A stretch of 64,000 bases of DNA, from positions 175,125-239,124 of the forward strand of contig CAZJBM010000001.1 in assembly GCA_964544595.1 (NCBI GenBank). Reading direction: 5' to 3'. Numbering within the stretch: position 1 is the first letter of the stretch; every line of letters starts with the position of its first letter. The notes below the pieces were generated by a model. The model saw nothing but the letters and a program-made list of their open reading frames with translations. It was not told the origin of the DNA and did no database searches. Positions 41,501 to 48,734 of the stretch are shown piece after piece. A program made the position numbers and the translations under genes. The DNA is from JAGBWK01 sp964544595 (GTDB lineage: Bacteria > Bacteroidota > Bacteroidia > Bacteroidales > Muribaculaceae).

Positions 41501-42093
41501 AGCTGATCCTTTCGGAAATTAATGTTAAGAACTTTAAGTTTGTTAGCAACGAGGATGGTGTGCTCGTGAAAAAGGTGAAACCCGATTTCAAGAAGCTCGG
41601 CCCGAAATTCGGTAAGCAGATGAAGGCCGTTGCCGCTGCCATATCTTCGCTCTCTCAGCCGCAGATAATAGAATTTGAGAAAAACGGCTCTATATCTATT
41701 GATCTCAACGGGGCTCCGGCAGTGATCGATGCGGCCGATGTTGAAATTTTCTCTGAAGATATTCCCGGATGGCTTGTGGCAAACGAAGGCAACGTCACTA
41801 TCGCTCTCGACGTGACTATCACCGACGAGCTCAAGCAGGAAGGTATTGCCCGCGACATTGTGAACCGTATTCAGAATATACGTAAGAGCCGCGGTTACGA
41901 CATTACCGACCGCATCAATCTCACATTTGAGCATAATCCGGATGCGGACAACGCCGTGACTAATTTCGATGATTATATCAAAGGTCAGGTGCTCGCCAAC
42001 AATATCGTTATTGCCGACACTGTGAATGTCGCCGAAGACGAAACTCTCGACATCGACGGTCTTATCCTCAAAGTTAAGGTCGAAAAGATCTAA
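38542..42093 (+). CDS. ileS: Isoleucyl-tRNA synthetase, type 2
   Basis: 1183 residues, the long eukaryote-like (IleRS2) form. The class I signature HxGH is replaced by G56-I-H-H59 (ANGMPGIHHVLAR), followed by GFHVKRKAGWDTHGLPVE. KMSKR lies at 735-739. The CP1 editing domain (TTTPWTLPSNTALCVGP) and anticodon-binding region (DNLSNWYVRLNRKRFWGG) are intact. It charges tRNA-Ile. Type 2 enzymes are intrinsically less sensitive to mupirocin. It follows ddl by 41 bp and is closed by a hairpin. Confidence 0.95.
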   Translation: MKKFKEYNKFNLSEINKEMLNDWNNNLLFEQTLKEREGCPSFVFYEGPPSANGMPGIHHVLARTIKDTFCRYKTMKGFHVKRKAGWDTHGLPVELGVEKALGITKEDIGKKISIDDYNAACRREVMKYTNEWRNLTNKMGYWVDMDNPYITYDNKYIETLWWLLSQLYSKGLLYKGYTIQPYSPAAGTGLSSHELNQPGCYRDVKDTTCTALFRMTNPKEEMTLWGTPYFAAWTTTPWTLPSNTALCVGPKITYALVQTYNPYNGEKISVVVAKERVNAYFKAEGAEAPMDAFTPGDKIVPYRIVKEYIGSELVGMGYAQLQPWVKPTAKVDDNAPEYVKEFAAAHPEACFTVGADRFVEMESAAFRVIPGDYVTTEDGTGIVHIAPTFGADDAKVAKDAGIPSLFMITKSAETRPMVDLTGKYYLLDECADMFIEKCVNAGLYEKYQGRYVKNDYDPIYTVDGKFDKAAADKAEDLNIYLSLELKQKGEVLKIEKHVHNYPHCWRTDKPVIYYPLDSWFIKSTAVKDRMIELNKTIKWKPTSTGTGRFGKWLENLNDWNLSRSRYWGTPLPIWRTRESGLLQEEICIDSVATLYDEIEKSVAAGFMKSNPYKDAGFVPGDMSKENYDKIDLHRPYVDDIVLVAPSGKPMYRELDLIDVWFDSGAMPFAQQHYPFENKEAVDSGDVFPADFIAEGVDQTRGWFFTLHAIATMVKDQNSFKAVISNGLVLDKVGNKMSKRLGNAVNPFDAIEKFGSDPLRWYMISNSSPWDNLKFDSAGVAEVSRKLFSTLYNTYSFFALYANVDGFTGEEPQIPVEKRPEIDRWILSVLNSLIKTVDADLADYEPTKAARAINDFVNDNLSNWYVRLNRKRFWGGEMNEDKLAAYQTLHQCLKTVALLMAPIAPFYSDMLYRDLTGAGSVHLAAFPEADESAIDADLENRMALAQTITSMTLALRRKVNMKVRQPLSAIMVPVVDDEQRKAIESMAQLILSEINVKNFKFVSNEDGVLVKKVKPDFKKLGPKFGKQMKAVAAAISSLSQPQIIEFEKNGSISIDLNGAPAVIDAADVEIFSEDIPGWLVANEGNVTIALDVTITDELKQEGIARDIVNRIQNIRKSRGYDITDRINLTFEHNPDADNAVTNFDDYIKGQVLANNIVIADTVNVAEDETLDIDGLILKVKVEKI

Positions 42094-42104
42094 ACTCACA
42101 ATTA

Positions 42105-42132
42105 CCTCGGGAGGGATACGTCTCTCCCGAGG
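42105..42132 (+). terminator. Hairpin after ileS
   Basis: A 12 bp stem (42105-42116 with 42121-42132, one G-T pair) and a TACG tetraloop. There is no T-run, so termination may be partial and allow read-through to traR-lspA. Confidence 0.65.
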
Positions 42133-42186
42133 ATTACTAATTATATCATATCGATAACTCTCTCTTTCAATACCTTAATCATTAAC

Positions 42187-42567
42187 ATGGAAGATAAAAA
42201 AAGATACTCCGACGAAGAGCTCCAGGAGTTCAAGGATCTGATTCTCGAGAAGCTTGAAAAGGCTACCCGCGACTACGATCTTCTGAGAGCGAGCCTTAAT
42301 AACTCGGAGGGCAATGATGTGGCCGACACGTCTCCCACGTTCAAGGTGCTCGAAGAAGGCGCGAGCACTCTTAGCAAGGAAGAGGCCGGACGACTCGCGA
42401 TGCGACAGCAGAAGTTTATCCAGCATCTGCAGGCCGCGCTCATACGCATTGAGAATAAAACCTACGGTATAGATAGGGTGACGGGAAAACTGATACCCAA
42501 AGAAAGGCTCAGGGCTGTCCCTCACGCGACTCTTAATATCGATCAAAAGACTGACTACAAAAAGTGA
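42187..42567 (+). CDS. TraR/DksA-like protein lacking zinc cysteines
   Basis: 126 residues. N-terminal coiled-coil helices (YSDEELQEFKDLILEKLEKA, LRASLNN) and a C-terminal ENKTYGIDRVTGKLIPKERL, the DksA/TraR C4-type region, but with no cysteine anywhere in the protein (the usual YGIC is YGID). The zinc finger must fold without metal, as in some DksA variants. DksA-type proteins bind RNA polymerase through the secondary channel. The stop overlaps the GTG start of lspA by 4 bp. Confidence 0.87.
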   Translation: MEDKKRYSDEELQEFKDLILEKLEKATRDYDLLRASLNNSEGNDVADTSPTFKVLEEGASTLSKEEAGRLAMRQQKFIQHLQAALIRIENKTYGIDRVTGKLIPKERLRAVPHATLNIDQKTDYKK

Positions 42568-43229
42568 AACTTACAGAAAAACCGATAACCTCGCAGAACT
42601 CGATTTCCAACGGTCAGATCGTGCTACTGATTTCCCTGTTGGTGATTTTGCTCGACCATGCTTTGAAATTTTGGGTGAAACTTAATTTCTATCTGGGCGA
42701 AGAAGCAGAGATCACTTCCTGGTTCCAGCTCGATTTCGTGCAAAATCCCGGAATGGCATTTGGCTGGACGATTGGCAGTAAGCTGCTGCTTACGCTATTC
42801 CGCATTGTGTTTTGCGCGTTTATCATTTATGCGGCCGTGAAGCTCAATCGAGCCAACCTGAAACGTGGATTCGTGGTCTGCGTTGCGCTCGTGCTCGCGG
42901 GGGCGTTGGGCAATATCATCGATTGTATGTTCTACGGTCTGATTTTCAGCAATCCGGCTCCTCCTCAACTTGCCGTGCTTTTCCCCGAAGGAGGGGGATA
43001 TGCCACATTCCTGCACGGACAGGTGGTCGATATGCTCCATTTCCCCTTGTTCTCGTTTCATTGGCCCGAATGGATGCCACTGGTCGGAGGGGATTTTTTT
43101 GAGTTCTTCAGCCCGGTGTTTAACATCGCGGACGCCGCTATCTCCGTCGGCATTATATGCCTGATATTGTTTTATTCAAAGCAATTGAATCTGGCGGCTG
43201 AATATTTGTTCCGTAAAAAGGAGTCTTGA
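42564..43229 (+). CDS. lspA: Lipoprotein signal peptidase (signal peptidase II)
   Basis: 221 residues with four membrane helices. The family motifs are present: DFVQNPGMAFG, ALGNIIDCMFYG with the first catalytic Asp, and FNIADAAISVG with the second. It cleaves prolipoproteins before the lipidated Cys in the inner membrane, and would process the many lipoproteins in this window. It is longer than the E. coli enzyme because of a loop between helices 3 and 4 (about 135-170). The GTG start overlaps the upstream stop. Confidence 0.95.
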   Translation: MKLTEKPITSQNSISNGQIVLLISLLVILLDHALKFWVKLNFYLGEEAEITSWFQLDFVQNPGMAFGWTIGSKLLLTLFRIVFCAFIIYAAVKLNRANLKRGFVVCVALVLAGALGNIIDCMFYGLIFSNPAPPQLAVLFPEGGGYATFLHGQVVDMLHFPLFSFHWPEWMPLVGGDFFEFFSPVFNIADAAISVGIICLILFYSKQLNLAAEYLFRKKES

Positions 43230-43248
43230 AAGCCATAAAACCGAAGTT

Positions 43249-44247
43249 ATGTCGCGCCGATTATTAATTTATCCGCTACTTGGTATTCTGGGCATGATTG
43301 TTATCGCATCTTGCTCGGGCACTCCCGACGGTGTGCTCGGCAAGGACGATATGGTCAATCTGCTTGCCGATATGCACAAAAGCGAGGGCGTGATCGATAT
43401 GCAACGACAGGTTTACAGCGACGACTCTATGAAGATACTTCTTCGCGAGTCGGTCTACGCTAAGTATGGGGTGACTTCAGAGCAGGTCGACTCCTCGATG
43501 TCGTGGTATGGTAATCATATCGACAAATATATGGAGGTTTATGCCGACGTGATCAAGAAACTTGAAGATGAAATTGAGGCTGATAAGGTCAGGGGGGCGG
43601 AAGCCCCGGTTTATGCCGAAGGCGACTCGGTTGATATATGGAACCAGCAGTCGCTTTATCGAGTCGATTTCAGAAGCCAGGTGCGAAACGTGGCCTTCAA
43701 TATGACGCCGGATGAAAACTGGAAACAGGGCGATAACTTCACCCTTCAGTTCAAAATGCTTAATAAACGCGACGGCGGTATGCGCGTGAAATCGTCGATT
43801 TTTGTCAAATACGATGACGGGGAAATAGAGTATCGCGAAAACGAAACCGGAGCCGACGGGTGGTCGCGTCTTAAACTCGTCACCGACTCCACCAAAACCG
43901 TCAAATCGGTTTACGGAAGTCTATCGTTTGACCCGAGTGCGGGCGAGATTGTTTATCTTGACAGCGTCGGATTAGTGCGCACTCGCTTGCTTCCACAATC
44001 ATATTATGAGCGAGGTAACGTTCGCCATATTCATCCATTCGTGCCCAAGGCTAAGAAAGACACTACAGGCACAACGGCAATTCCACAAGAAGTGCTAAGG
44101 CCTATCGACGCGCGTCGTATTCAACCCGAGGCAGCCGCAGGGCAGAGCGAGCGACGTAATACCGATACGCGCCCTGAAATTTTGCGCAACAGAGCGCGTC
44201 AGAATCAGGCGCGTCCCACTGTTCAAAAGCGCACACCGGTCAAATAA
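43249..44247 (+). CDS. DUF4296 lipoprotein
   Basis: 332 residues. Signal peptide with lipobox VIASC. The N-terminal DUF4296 domain (about 25-115) contains KDDMVNLLADMHKSEGVID and YAKYGVTSEQVDSSMSWYG. A beta-rich middle and a basic Arg/Pro/Gln-rich tail (about 280-332) follow. Function unknown. It is 19 bp after lspA, an arrangement fitting co-expression with lipoprotein processing. Confidence 0.85.
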   Translation: MSRRLLIYPLLGILGMIVIASCSGTPDGVLGKDDMVNLLADMHKSEGVIDMQRQVYSDDSMKILLRESVYAKYGVTSEQVDSSMSWYGNHIDKYMEVYADVIKKLEDEIEADKVRGAEAPVYAEGDSVDIWNQQSLYRVDFRSQVRNVAFNMTPDENWKQGDNFTLQFKMLNKRDGGMRVKSSIFVKYDDGEIEYRENETGADGWSRLKLVTDSTKTVKSVYGSLSFDPSAGEIVYLDSVGLVRTRLLPQSYYERGNVRHIHPFVPKAKKDTTGTTAIPQEVLRPIDARRIQPEAAAGQSERRNTDTRPEILRNRARQNQARPTVQKRTPVK

Positions 44248-44257
44248 CTACAATTCA

Positions 44258-44575
44258 GTGGAACGAATTCTATCAAATAAAGTGCTTTGCATGGACGGAG
44301 TACGCGGGTTGTCGCTCATCGAAATCAATGGCGAAAGGGTAGCGGTAACTCCATTTAAGGAGGAAACCCATTCGACGCGTTTCTCGTCCGATCCTATAGC
44401 GTTGCTTAACGCTTCGGCTGTCGACGAATTTCTGCTCGATGATATTTCTCACATAGTCACCGAATATTCTCCCGAGGCAGCCATACGAAAACTTGATGAA
44501 CTGTTCCGTTCATCGGGGCTTTATTTCGCAGGCAATAAAATGGGGGAGTACCCTGTGGCGCTCCCCCTTAGATAA
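44258..44575 (+). CDS. Small protein of unknown function
   Basis: 105 residues. GTG start at 44258, 10 bp after the DUF4296 stop. No signal peptide or membrane segment. Mixed alpha/beta composition with an acidic middle (ASAVDEFLLDDISHIVTEYS). I do not recognise the family. Tight packing and normal codon use support a real gene. Its end faces the convergent pyrD stop at 22 bp. Confidence 0.7.
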   Translation: MERILSNKVLCMDGVRGLSLIEINGERVAVTPFKEETHSTRFSSDPIALLNASAVDEFLLDDISHIVTEYSPEAAIRKLDELFRSSGLYFAGNKMGEYPVALPLR

Positions 44576-44597
44576 ACTGTCGTGTTAATCGCGAGAA

Positions 44598-45503
44598 TCA
44601 GATCATTCCAATAATTTCATGAATGTCGGTTACGCCGTGGCGTTCGCAGTAATCATGCATATAGCTTATGATTTCCTCTGTCACCCGCGGATTGATGAAG
44701 TTGGCGGTACCAACCTCGATCGCGGATGCGCCGGCAAGCATGAATTCTATCGCGTCGCGGCCATTCATTATCCCGCCTAATCCGATAACAGGAATTTTAA
44801 CCGCTTTCGCAACCTGCCATACCATTCTGACTGCTACGGGGCGCACTGCGGCTCCCGAAAGTCCGCCGGTGATAGTCGATAGATATGGACGCTGCCGCTC
44901 CACATCTATAGCCATACCCATGAGGGTATTGATGAGAGAGACTGAATCGGCTCCCTCGGCTTCAACGGCTTTGGCTATGTCGACAATTGATGTGACATTG
45001 GGGGAGAGCTTTATTATGAGGGTTTTGTCGAAAGATTTTCTTACGGATTTAGTCACTGATGCCGCGCCTTCAGTCGTTGTGCCGAACGCCATGCCGCCGG
45101 TCTTGACGTTGGGGCATGAAATGTTAACCTCAATCGCCCGGATGCGTTCGAGCGGAGCGAGCATTTCCGCTACTCGGCAATAATCTTCGATTTTCGATCC
45201 CGAAATGTTTACGATGATCTCGCTGTCGTATTGAAGCAATCGGGGATATATCTCATTAATGAAATATTCTACCCCTTTATTTTGCAATCCTACCGCATTG
45301 AGCATGCCCGATGGGGTTTCTACCATTCGAGGGTAATCGTTGCCCTGACGAGGCTCTAAAGTGGTTCCCTTGACTATAAACCCGCCGAGGTTGTTGAGGT
45401 TGATGAAGTCGGAGAATTCTTCGCCGTAGCCGAAGGTGCCCGAGGCGGTGAGAACGGGGTTCTTTAGCGCCAGATTTCCTATGTTGACGTTTAATGAAGC
45501 CAT
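44598..45503 (-). CDS. pyrD: Dihydroorotate dehydrogenase, class 1B catalytic subunit
   Basis: 301 residues, the usual PyrDB length. FMN-binding TIM barrel: NPVLTASGTFGYGEEF at the start, VNISCPNVKTGG with the catalytic Cys of class 1, INTLMGMAIDVERQRP, then IGLGGIMNGRDAIEFMLAGA and a GTANFINP phosphate site. It oxidises dihydroorotate to orotate, passing electrons to PyrK. The ATG at 45503 starts the family N-terminus (ASLNVNIGNLALKNP); longer in-frame extensions run into pyrK and are rejected. Confidence 0.95.
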   Translation of the reverse strand: MASLNVNIGNLALKNPVLTASGTFGYGEEFSDFINLNNLGGFIVKGTTLEPRQGNDYPRMVETPSGMLNAVGLQNKGVEYFINEIYPRLLQYDSEIIVNISGSKIEDYCRVAEMLAPLERIRAIEVNISCPNVKTGGMAFGTTTEGAASVTKSVRKSFDKTLIIKLSPNVTSIVDIAKAVEAEGADSVSLINTLMGMAIDVERQRPYLSTITGGLSGAAVRPVAVRMVWQVAKAVKIPVIGLGGIMNGRDAIEFMLAGASAIEVGTANFINPRVTEEIISYMHDYCERHGVTDIHEIIGMI

Positions 45504-45535
45504 GTGGTTAAGTTCGTTAAAAGTGGATGATTCGT

Positions 45536-46315
45536 TTACCAGCGCAGACGGTCGATATTGAATACAGGCCCCTCTTTGCACACGCAGAGATTGCCGTCGA
45601 CAGTTTTCTCGACGCAGCATAGACACGCTCCGACACCGCATGCCATCACATTTTCAAGCGATACCTCGCAGGGGGTTTCTTTATCTTGCGCAATCTTGGC
45701 TACAGCTTTCATCATTGGCATCGGGCCGCAACAGTAGATCATGTCAAAGTCTGATGTTAAAATGCTGTTGGTCGTTACCAATCCTTTCTCTCCCGCCGTG
45801 CCGTCTTCGGTTGAGACATACACGTCGCCGTGCTTGGAGAACTCGTCGAACAGGAGAATATCTTTCTCTGATCGCGCGCCTATTAAAAAAGAAGGGTTGC
45901 ATCCCGCTTCGTCAAGTTTTGCTCCGAGATAGAGTAGTGGTGCGACACCTACGCCTCCACCTATCAGAAGCGTGCGTTGGCACTCGTTGCTGTCGATGCT
46001 GAATCCTTGGCCGAGAGGGTAGATGAGGCTCAACGACTCTCCTGCCGAGGCATCGCAGATCGCGTCGGTCCCGGCTCCGGCCCGTCTTACCAAAAGCCAC
46101 AGCTGATTCTTCTGCTCGTCGACGAAACATACCGAGATAGGACGGCGAAGATAGGTCGCGTTATTGTGCGTTTCCACCTGAACGAATTGGCCCGGCTTTA
46201 TTCCTTTCTCTGAAATTTTGCCTGAAGAGAGCTCAAGTTTAAGCAAGGAGTAGTTCGCTCCGATTTCTTGATTGGAGGAGATGATGAAGTCCTCCATGAA
46301 TTTTTTAGTTGACAT
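45536..46315 (-). CDS. pyrK: Dihydroorotate dehydrogenase electron transfer subunit
   Basis: 259 residues. FAD-binding domain with LRRPISVCFV, NAD-binding domain with LLIGGGVGVAPLLYLG, and a C-terminal 2Fe-2S site supplied by ACGVGACLCC and a further Cys in NLCVCKEGP. It passes electrons from PyrD to NAD. It precedes pyrD by 32 bp in the same operon, which fits the class 1B heterotetramer. Confidence 0.95.
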   Translation of the reverse strand: MSTKKFMEDFIISSNQEIGANYSLLKLELSSGKISEKGIKPGQFVQVETHNNATYLRRPISVCFVDEQKNQLWLLVRRAGAGTDAICDASAGESLSLIYPLGQGFSIDSNECQRTLLIGGGVGVAPLLYLGAKLDEAGCNPSFLIGARSEKDILLFDEFSKHGDVYVSTEDGTAGEKGLVTTNSILTSDFDMIYCCGPMPMMKAVAKIAQDKETPCEVSLENVMACGVGACLCCVEKTVDGNLCVCKEGPVFNIDRLRW

Positions 46316-46386
46316 ATTAGACTGGCTATCGATTCGATAATGCGCATAAAGCAGGCGGGAGAGTGCCTACCAACGCTATGTTGCCG

Positions 46387-46409
46387 CGAAGTTACGCAAT
46401 ATACCCCAA
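46387..46409 (-). promoter_or_regulatory. Possible promoter of pyrK-pyrD
   Basis: On minus: TAACTTCG (46387-46394), about 72 bp before the pyrK start. TTG occurs at a 12 bp spacer (46407-46409); TTT at 20 bp. Confidence 0.4.
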
Positions 46410-46474
46410 AATGAAAAGTGTTTTCTTATGAGCCTATCCAATAATAGTTAATGCAAAGGCCGACTAATATTATA

Positions 46475-47059
46475 TCACAATGCAGAAGGTGAGAAGGTTT
46501 GGAAAGTGGAGTCGTCGTAGAAAACGACGATGCTTGTGATTTTCTTATATTGTGATGCGTTGCTTGACAATATTTGCGAAATGCGCTCGCCGTTTTGTCT
46601 CATTTCGATATCCGAATTGTCATTCGGGAGAATATGCTGTTCAGCATTGTTGTTTGCGTTGTTGTCAGGCTTATTGGGGCGCGAAAAACCTGCAAACACA
46701 TCGAAATTTTTTTCTGACTGAATTTTATCTATATCGTTGAAATCTATTGTTTGTCCGGAAAACAGTTCATGTTCAGGCATTTGCTCTTTGCTAATCGATG
46801 ATATCAGCCCGTTTTGAGGCTCTGAGATTTCGATATTTGAATCCGTCGTCATACTCCCTTCGCCAAACATCAACCACAACACGGAAAGCTTAGGATAAGC
46901 CATGTGTATTTTGCTAATCAACTCATCGCTGATTTTTTTGTTGCGGCCATTTAAGATTTGAGATATGGTGGGGCGGGGTATTCCGCAGTTATCGGCAAAC
47001 TGAGAACTTGCGACCTGCTGAGAATTCATGAATTTTTTAAGACGACTTACAATATCCAT
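46475..47059 (-). CDS. XRE-family helix-turn-helix regulator
   Basis: 194 residues. An N-terminal HTH_3 domain (about 5-65): MDIVSRLKKFMNSQQVASSQ, then GIPRPTISQILNGRNKKIS. The C-terminal about 125 residues are polar and low-complexity with no peptidase or sensor motif that I can recognise. ATG 47059 starts the HTH domain; an earlier in-frame ATG at 47101 lies across the promoter. It is a single gene next to an 800 bp AT-rich region with candidate operators, which suggests autoregulation. Confidence 0.85.
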   Translation of the reverse strand: MDIVSRLKKFMNSQQVASSQFADNCGIPRPTISQILNGRNKKISDELISKIHMAYPKLSVLWLMFGEGSMTTDSNIEISEPQNGLISSISKEQMPEHELFSGQTIDFNDIDKIQSEKNFDVFAGFSRPNKPDNNANNNAEQHILPNDNSDIEMRQNGERISQILSSNASQYKKITSIVVFYDDSTFQTFSPSAL

Positions 47060-47088
47060 GCTGTTTGTGTTTGTAAAATTTCGATGTG

Positions 47089-47119
47089 CAAATGTAATCA
47101 ATTAAATTGTAAATTGCAA
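47089..47119 (-). promoter_or_regulatory. Promoter of the XRE gene
   Basis: On minus: TTG (47117-47119), 20 bp spacer, TACATTTG (47089-47096). Leader of about 25 nt to the ATG at 47059. Confidence 0.75.
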
Positions 47120-47154
47120 ATTTGGTTTTGTGAATAATTTTAGAATTGCAAATT
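47112..47154. promoter_or_regulatory. Candidate operator direct repeat
   Basis: AATTGCAAATT occurs at 47112-47122 and again at 47144-47154, exactly 32 bp apart (about three helical turns). The first copy overlaps the -33 element of the XRE promoter, which fits binding by the XRE protein itself. Confidence 0.45.
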
Positions 47155-47860
47155 ACGTATTGTTAATTGTTAATAGCAGTAATGATTTTCTTTTGTAAAT
47201 AGGGTAGAGGGATATTCTGAAAATATTAAAGTGGATATTTAGCTTTTATGCACTAATTGGCATGGTAGTCAGCATTATATACTACTTAAAATACTGATAT
47301 TTAACATTTCGATACGAAAAATCGCATAGAATTTAATGGAAAACAGCAAGTAATCCATGCAAATGCCATGAGAATCAATAAAATATAAATAATTCCCCCA
47401 AGTGTTAATCCCCTAATAATTTAATTTTGAACACAATTTTAATATGAGAATTACATTGTTTCAATCATGTTTAAAATTTAAATACGATGATGAAATTACT
47501 TTAATTATATAACTCAATAGTTAATTTACTGATGTAATTCTCGAATTTGTATTTTGTAATTGAATAATTGATTACAATTGGAAATCGCACCTAATCTCAT
47601 TGTTTACAAAATATAATCAATGTGCAATCTATTGATTATAACTATATAACACATTCATAATGCAATTTGATTGGGAAAATGTGGCTTTTAACATTCGTAA
47701 CATCACTTTTTAACAATCTTAATTTGTTCGCAGGCTATTTTCTATTATAGATGTTGGTGTCAAAAGCTCGCTCGCTTCATTTCTGTGCTGAAAAACCATT
47801 CCACGAACATCCTTTCCCTGCATACATGATAAATCGTCTCGATTTATTACGTATTGGATT
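47155..47860. other. AT-rich intergenic region with dyads
   Basis: About 700 bp without a convincing gene. It contains an 11 bp inverted pair GAGAATTACAT (47446-47456) and ATGTAATTCTC (47532-47542), and TTGTAAT/ATTACAA (47554-47560 with 47571-47577). Related TGTAATT and GCAAAT words recur. A 113-codon plus frame at 47751-48092 looks like a shadow of the small membrane gene. Confidence 0.5.
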
Positions 47861-48073
47861 TTACTTGTCGAATAAAAATATAATTATTACGAGAACGAAA
47901 AGAAATAAGTATAACAGGCATCCTCCTGATATAATATGTGAGAGTAAGGAACGTGACGAATTATCCGTTTTATTCGACATCATCGATTTCGTGGAACGCA
48001 TATATGGGATAACCATAATGGCGAGTAAAGCCAGCAAAACAAGAACAAATATTACTGATACAAACATGCGCAT
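47861..48073 (-). CDS. Possible small two-TM membrane protein
   Basis: 70 residues, all of it explained by topology: an N-terminal hydrophobic helix (MFVSVIFVLVLLALLAIMVI), a basic/polar loop with many Ser and Lys, and a C-terminal helix (LYLFLFVLVIIIFLF) ending FDK. No homologue recognised. Hydrophobic frames arise by chance in AT-rich DNA, so it may not be a gene. A second start at the third residue is possible. No clear promoter was found. Confidence 0.4.
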   Translation of the reverse strand: MRMFVSVIFVLVLLALLAIMVIPYMRSTKSMMSNKTDNSSRSLLSHIISGGCLLYLFLFVLVIIIFLFDK

Positions 48074-48377
48074 AAATAGTCGAATTATTTAGAAAAATCA
48101 ATCCTATAATAATTATAACGCAGCTTAAAATAATATCGTATAAAACAACTCACAATTATTATGCCCGAGTCGAATAGAAGAAAGCTAAAGAGCTTGTACT
48201 TAGAGAATCATCGGTGGAATAGTGCATCATTATGCCATCTCAACCAATAATCATACCCCGTGATTACATGCTACTTTCCGACTGTCAAAAAGTAACATAA
48301 CCGATATTATGTAAAATTTAGTATTGAGGATTTGTTCAATTTTGTTATTTGTATGTTGGATCGATTTATTGGTGTCC
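48074..48377. other. AT-rich spacer
   Basis: About 300 bp between the possible small membrane gene and the tandem repeat array. I see no gene, terminator or promoter that I can support. Confidence 0.4.
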
Positions 48378-48613
48378 TGTTGTTGTGAATTTCGATAGTG
48401 CCCTATCGCTCGAATTTTGCATTGACAGCTTCTCCTTGGCATTGTTGTCGGTGATTGTCGCTGGAATTTTGGAATCTTAGCTTGGCGCTGAAATACTTGT
48501 CGTAGCTTGGCGACGGAATTTGTGAAACCGTAGCCTGTTGCTGGAATACTCGTCGATAATTGTCGCTGGAATTAGCGAAATCTCAGGTTTTCGACTGAAT
48601 TAGAATCGTAGTA
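48378..48613. repeat. Degenerate 52-53 bp tandem repeat array
   Basis: Four copies (48404-48455, 48456-48507, 48508-48560, 48561-48613) plus half a copy at 48378-48403. Each copy is two related half-units of 27-28 and 25 bp that begin TGTCGCTGGAATT or a close variant. The period is not a multiple of three and no frame stays open, so it is probably not coding. Confidence 0.75.
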
Positions 48614-48649
48614 TCGTCTCATTAAAGTTGCCTGAGTTGGATTTAGATG

Positions 48650-48691
48650 ATTCCCGCATCTATGCAATGTGACTTACATAGATGCGGGAAT
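48650..48691 (-). terminator. Hairpin after the glutamine synthetase gene
   Basis: Perfect 15 bp stem (48650-48664 with 48677-48691) with a 12 nt loop, 44 bp beyond the stop codon on minus. No T-run; a probable end of the dapF-dapL-glutamine synthetase transcript. Confidence 0.7.
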
Positions 48692-48734
48692 TGATCAAAG
48701 CTGTATTCGAGTGCTTTACTCAGGTTAGCGATAT

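Noticed and set aside
45504..45641. 46-residue N-terminal extension of pyrD
   Set aside because: Overlaps the 3' end of pyrK in another frame and is not seen in the family.
47751..48092. 113-codon plus-strand frame
   Set aside because: Overlaps the hydrophobic minus frame; basic low-complexity translation without recognisable features.
48378..48613. CRISPR array
   Set aside because: The repeats are contiguous and degenerate, without unique spacers of uniform length, and there are no cas genes.
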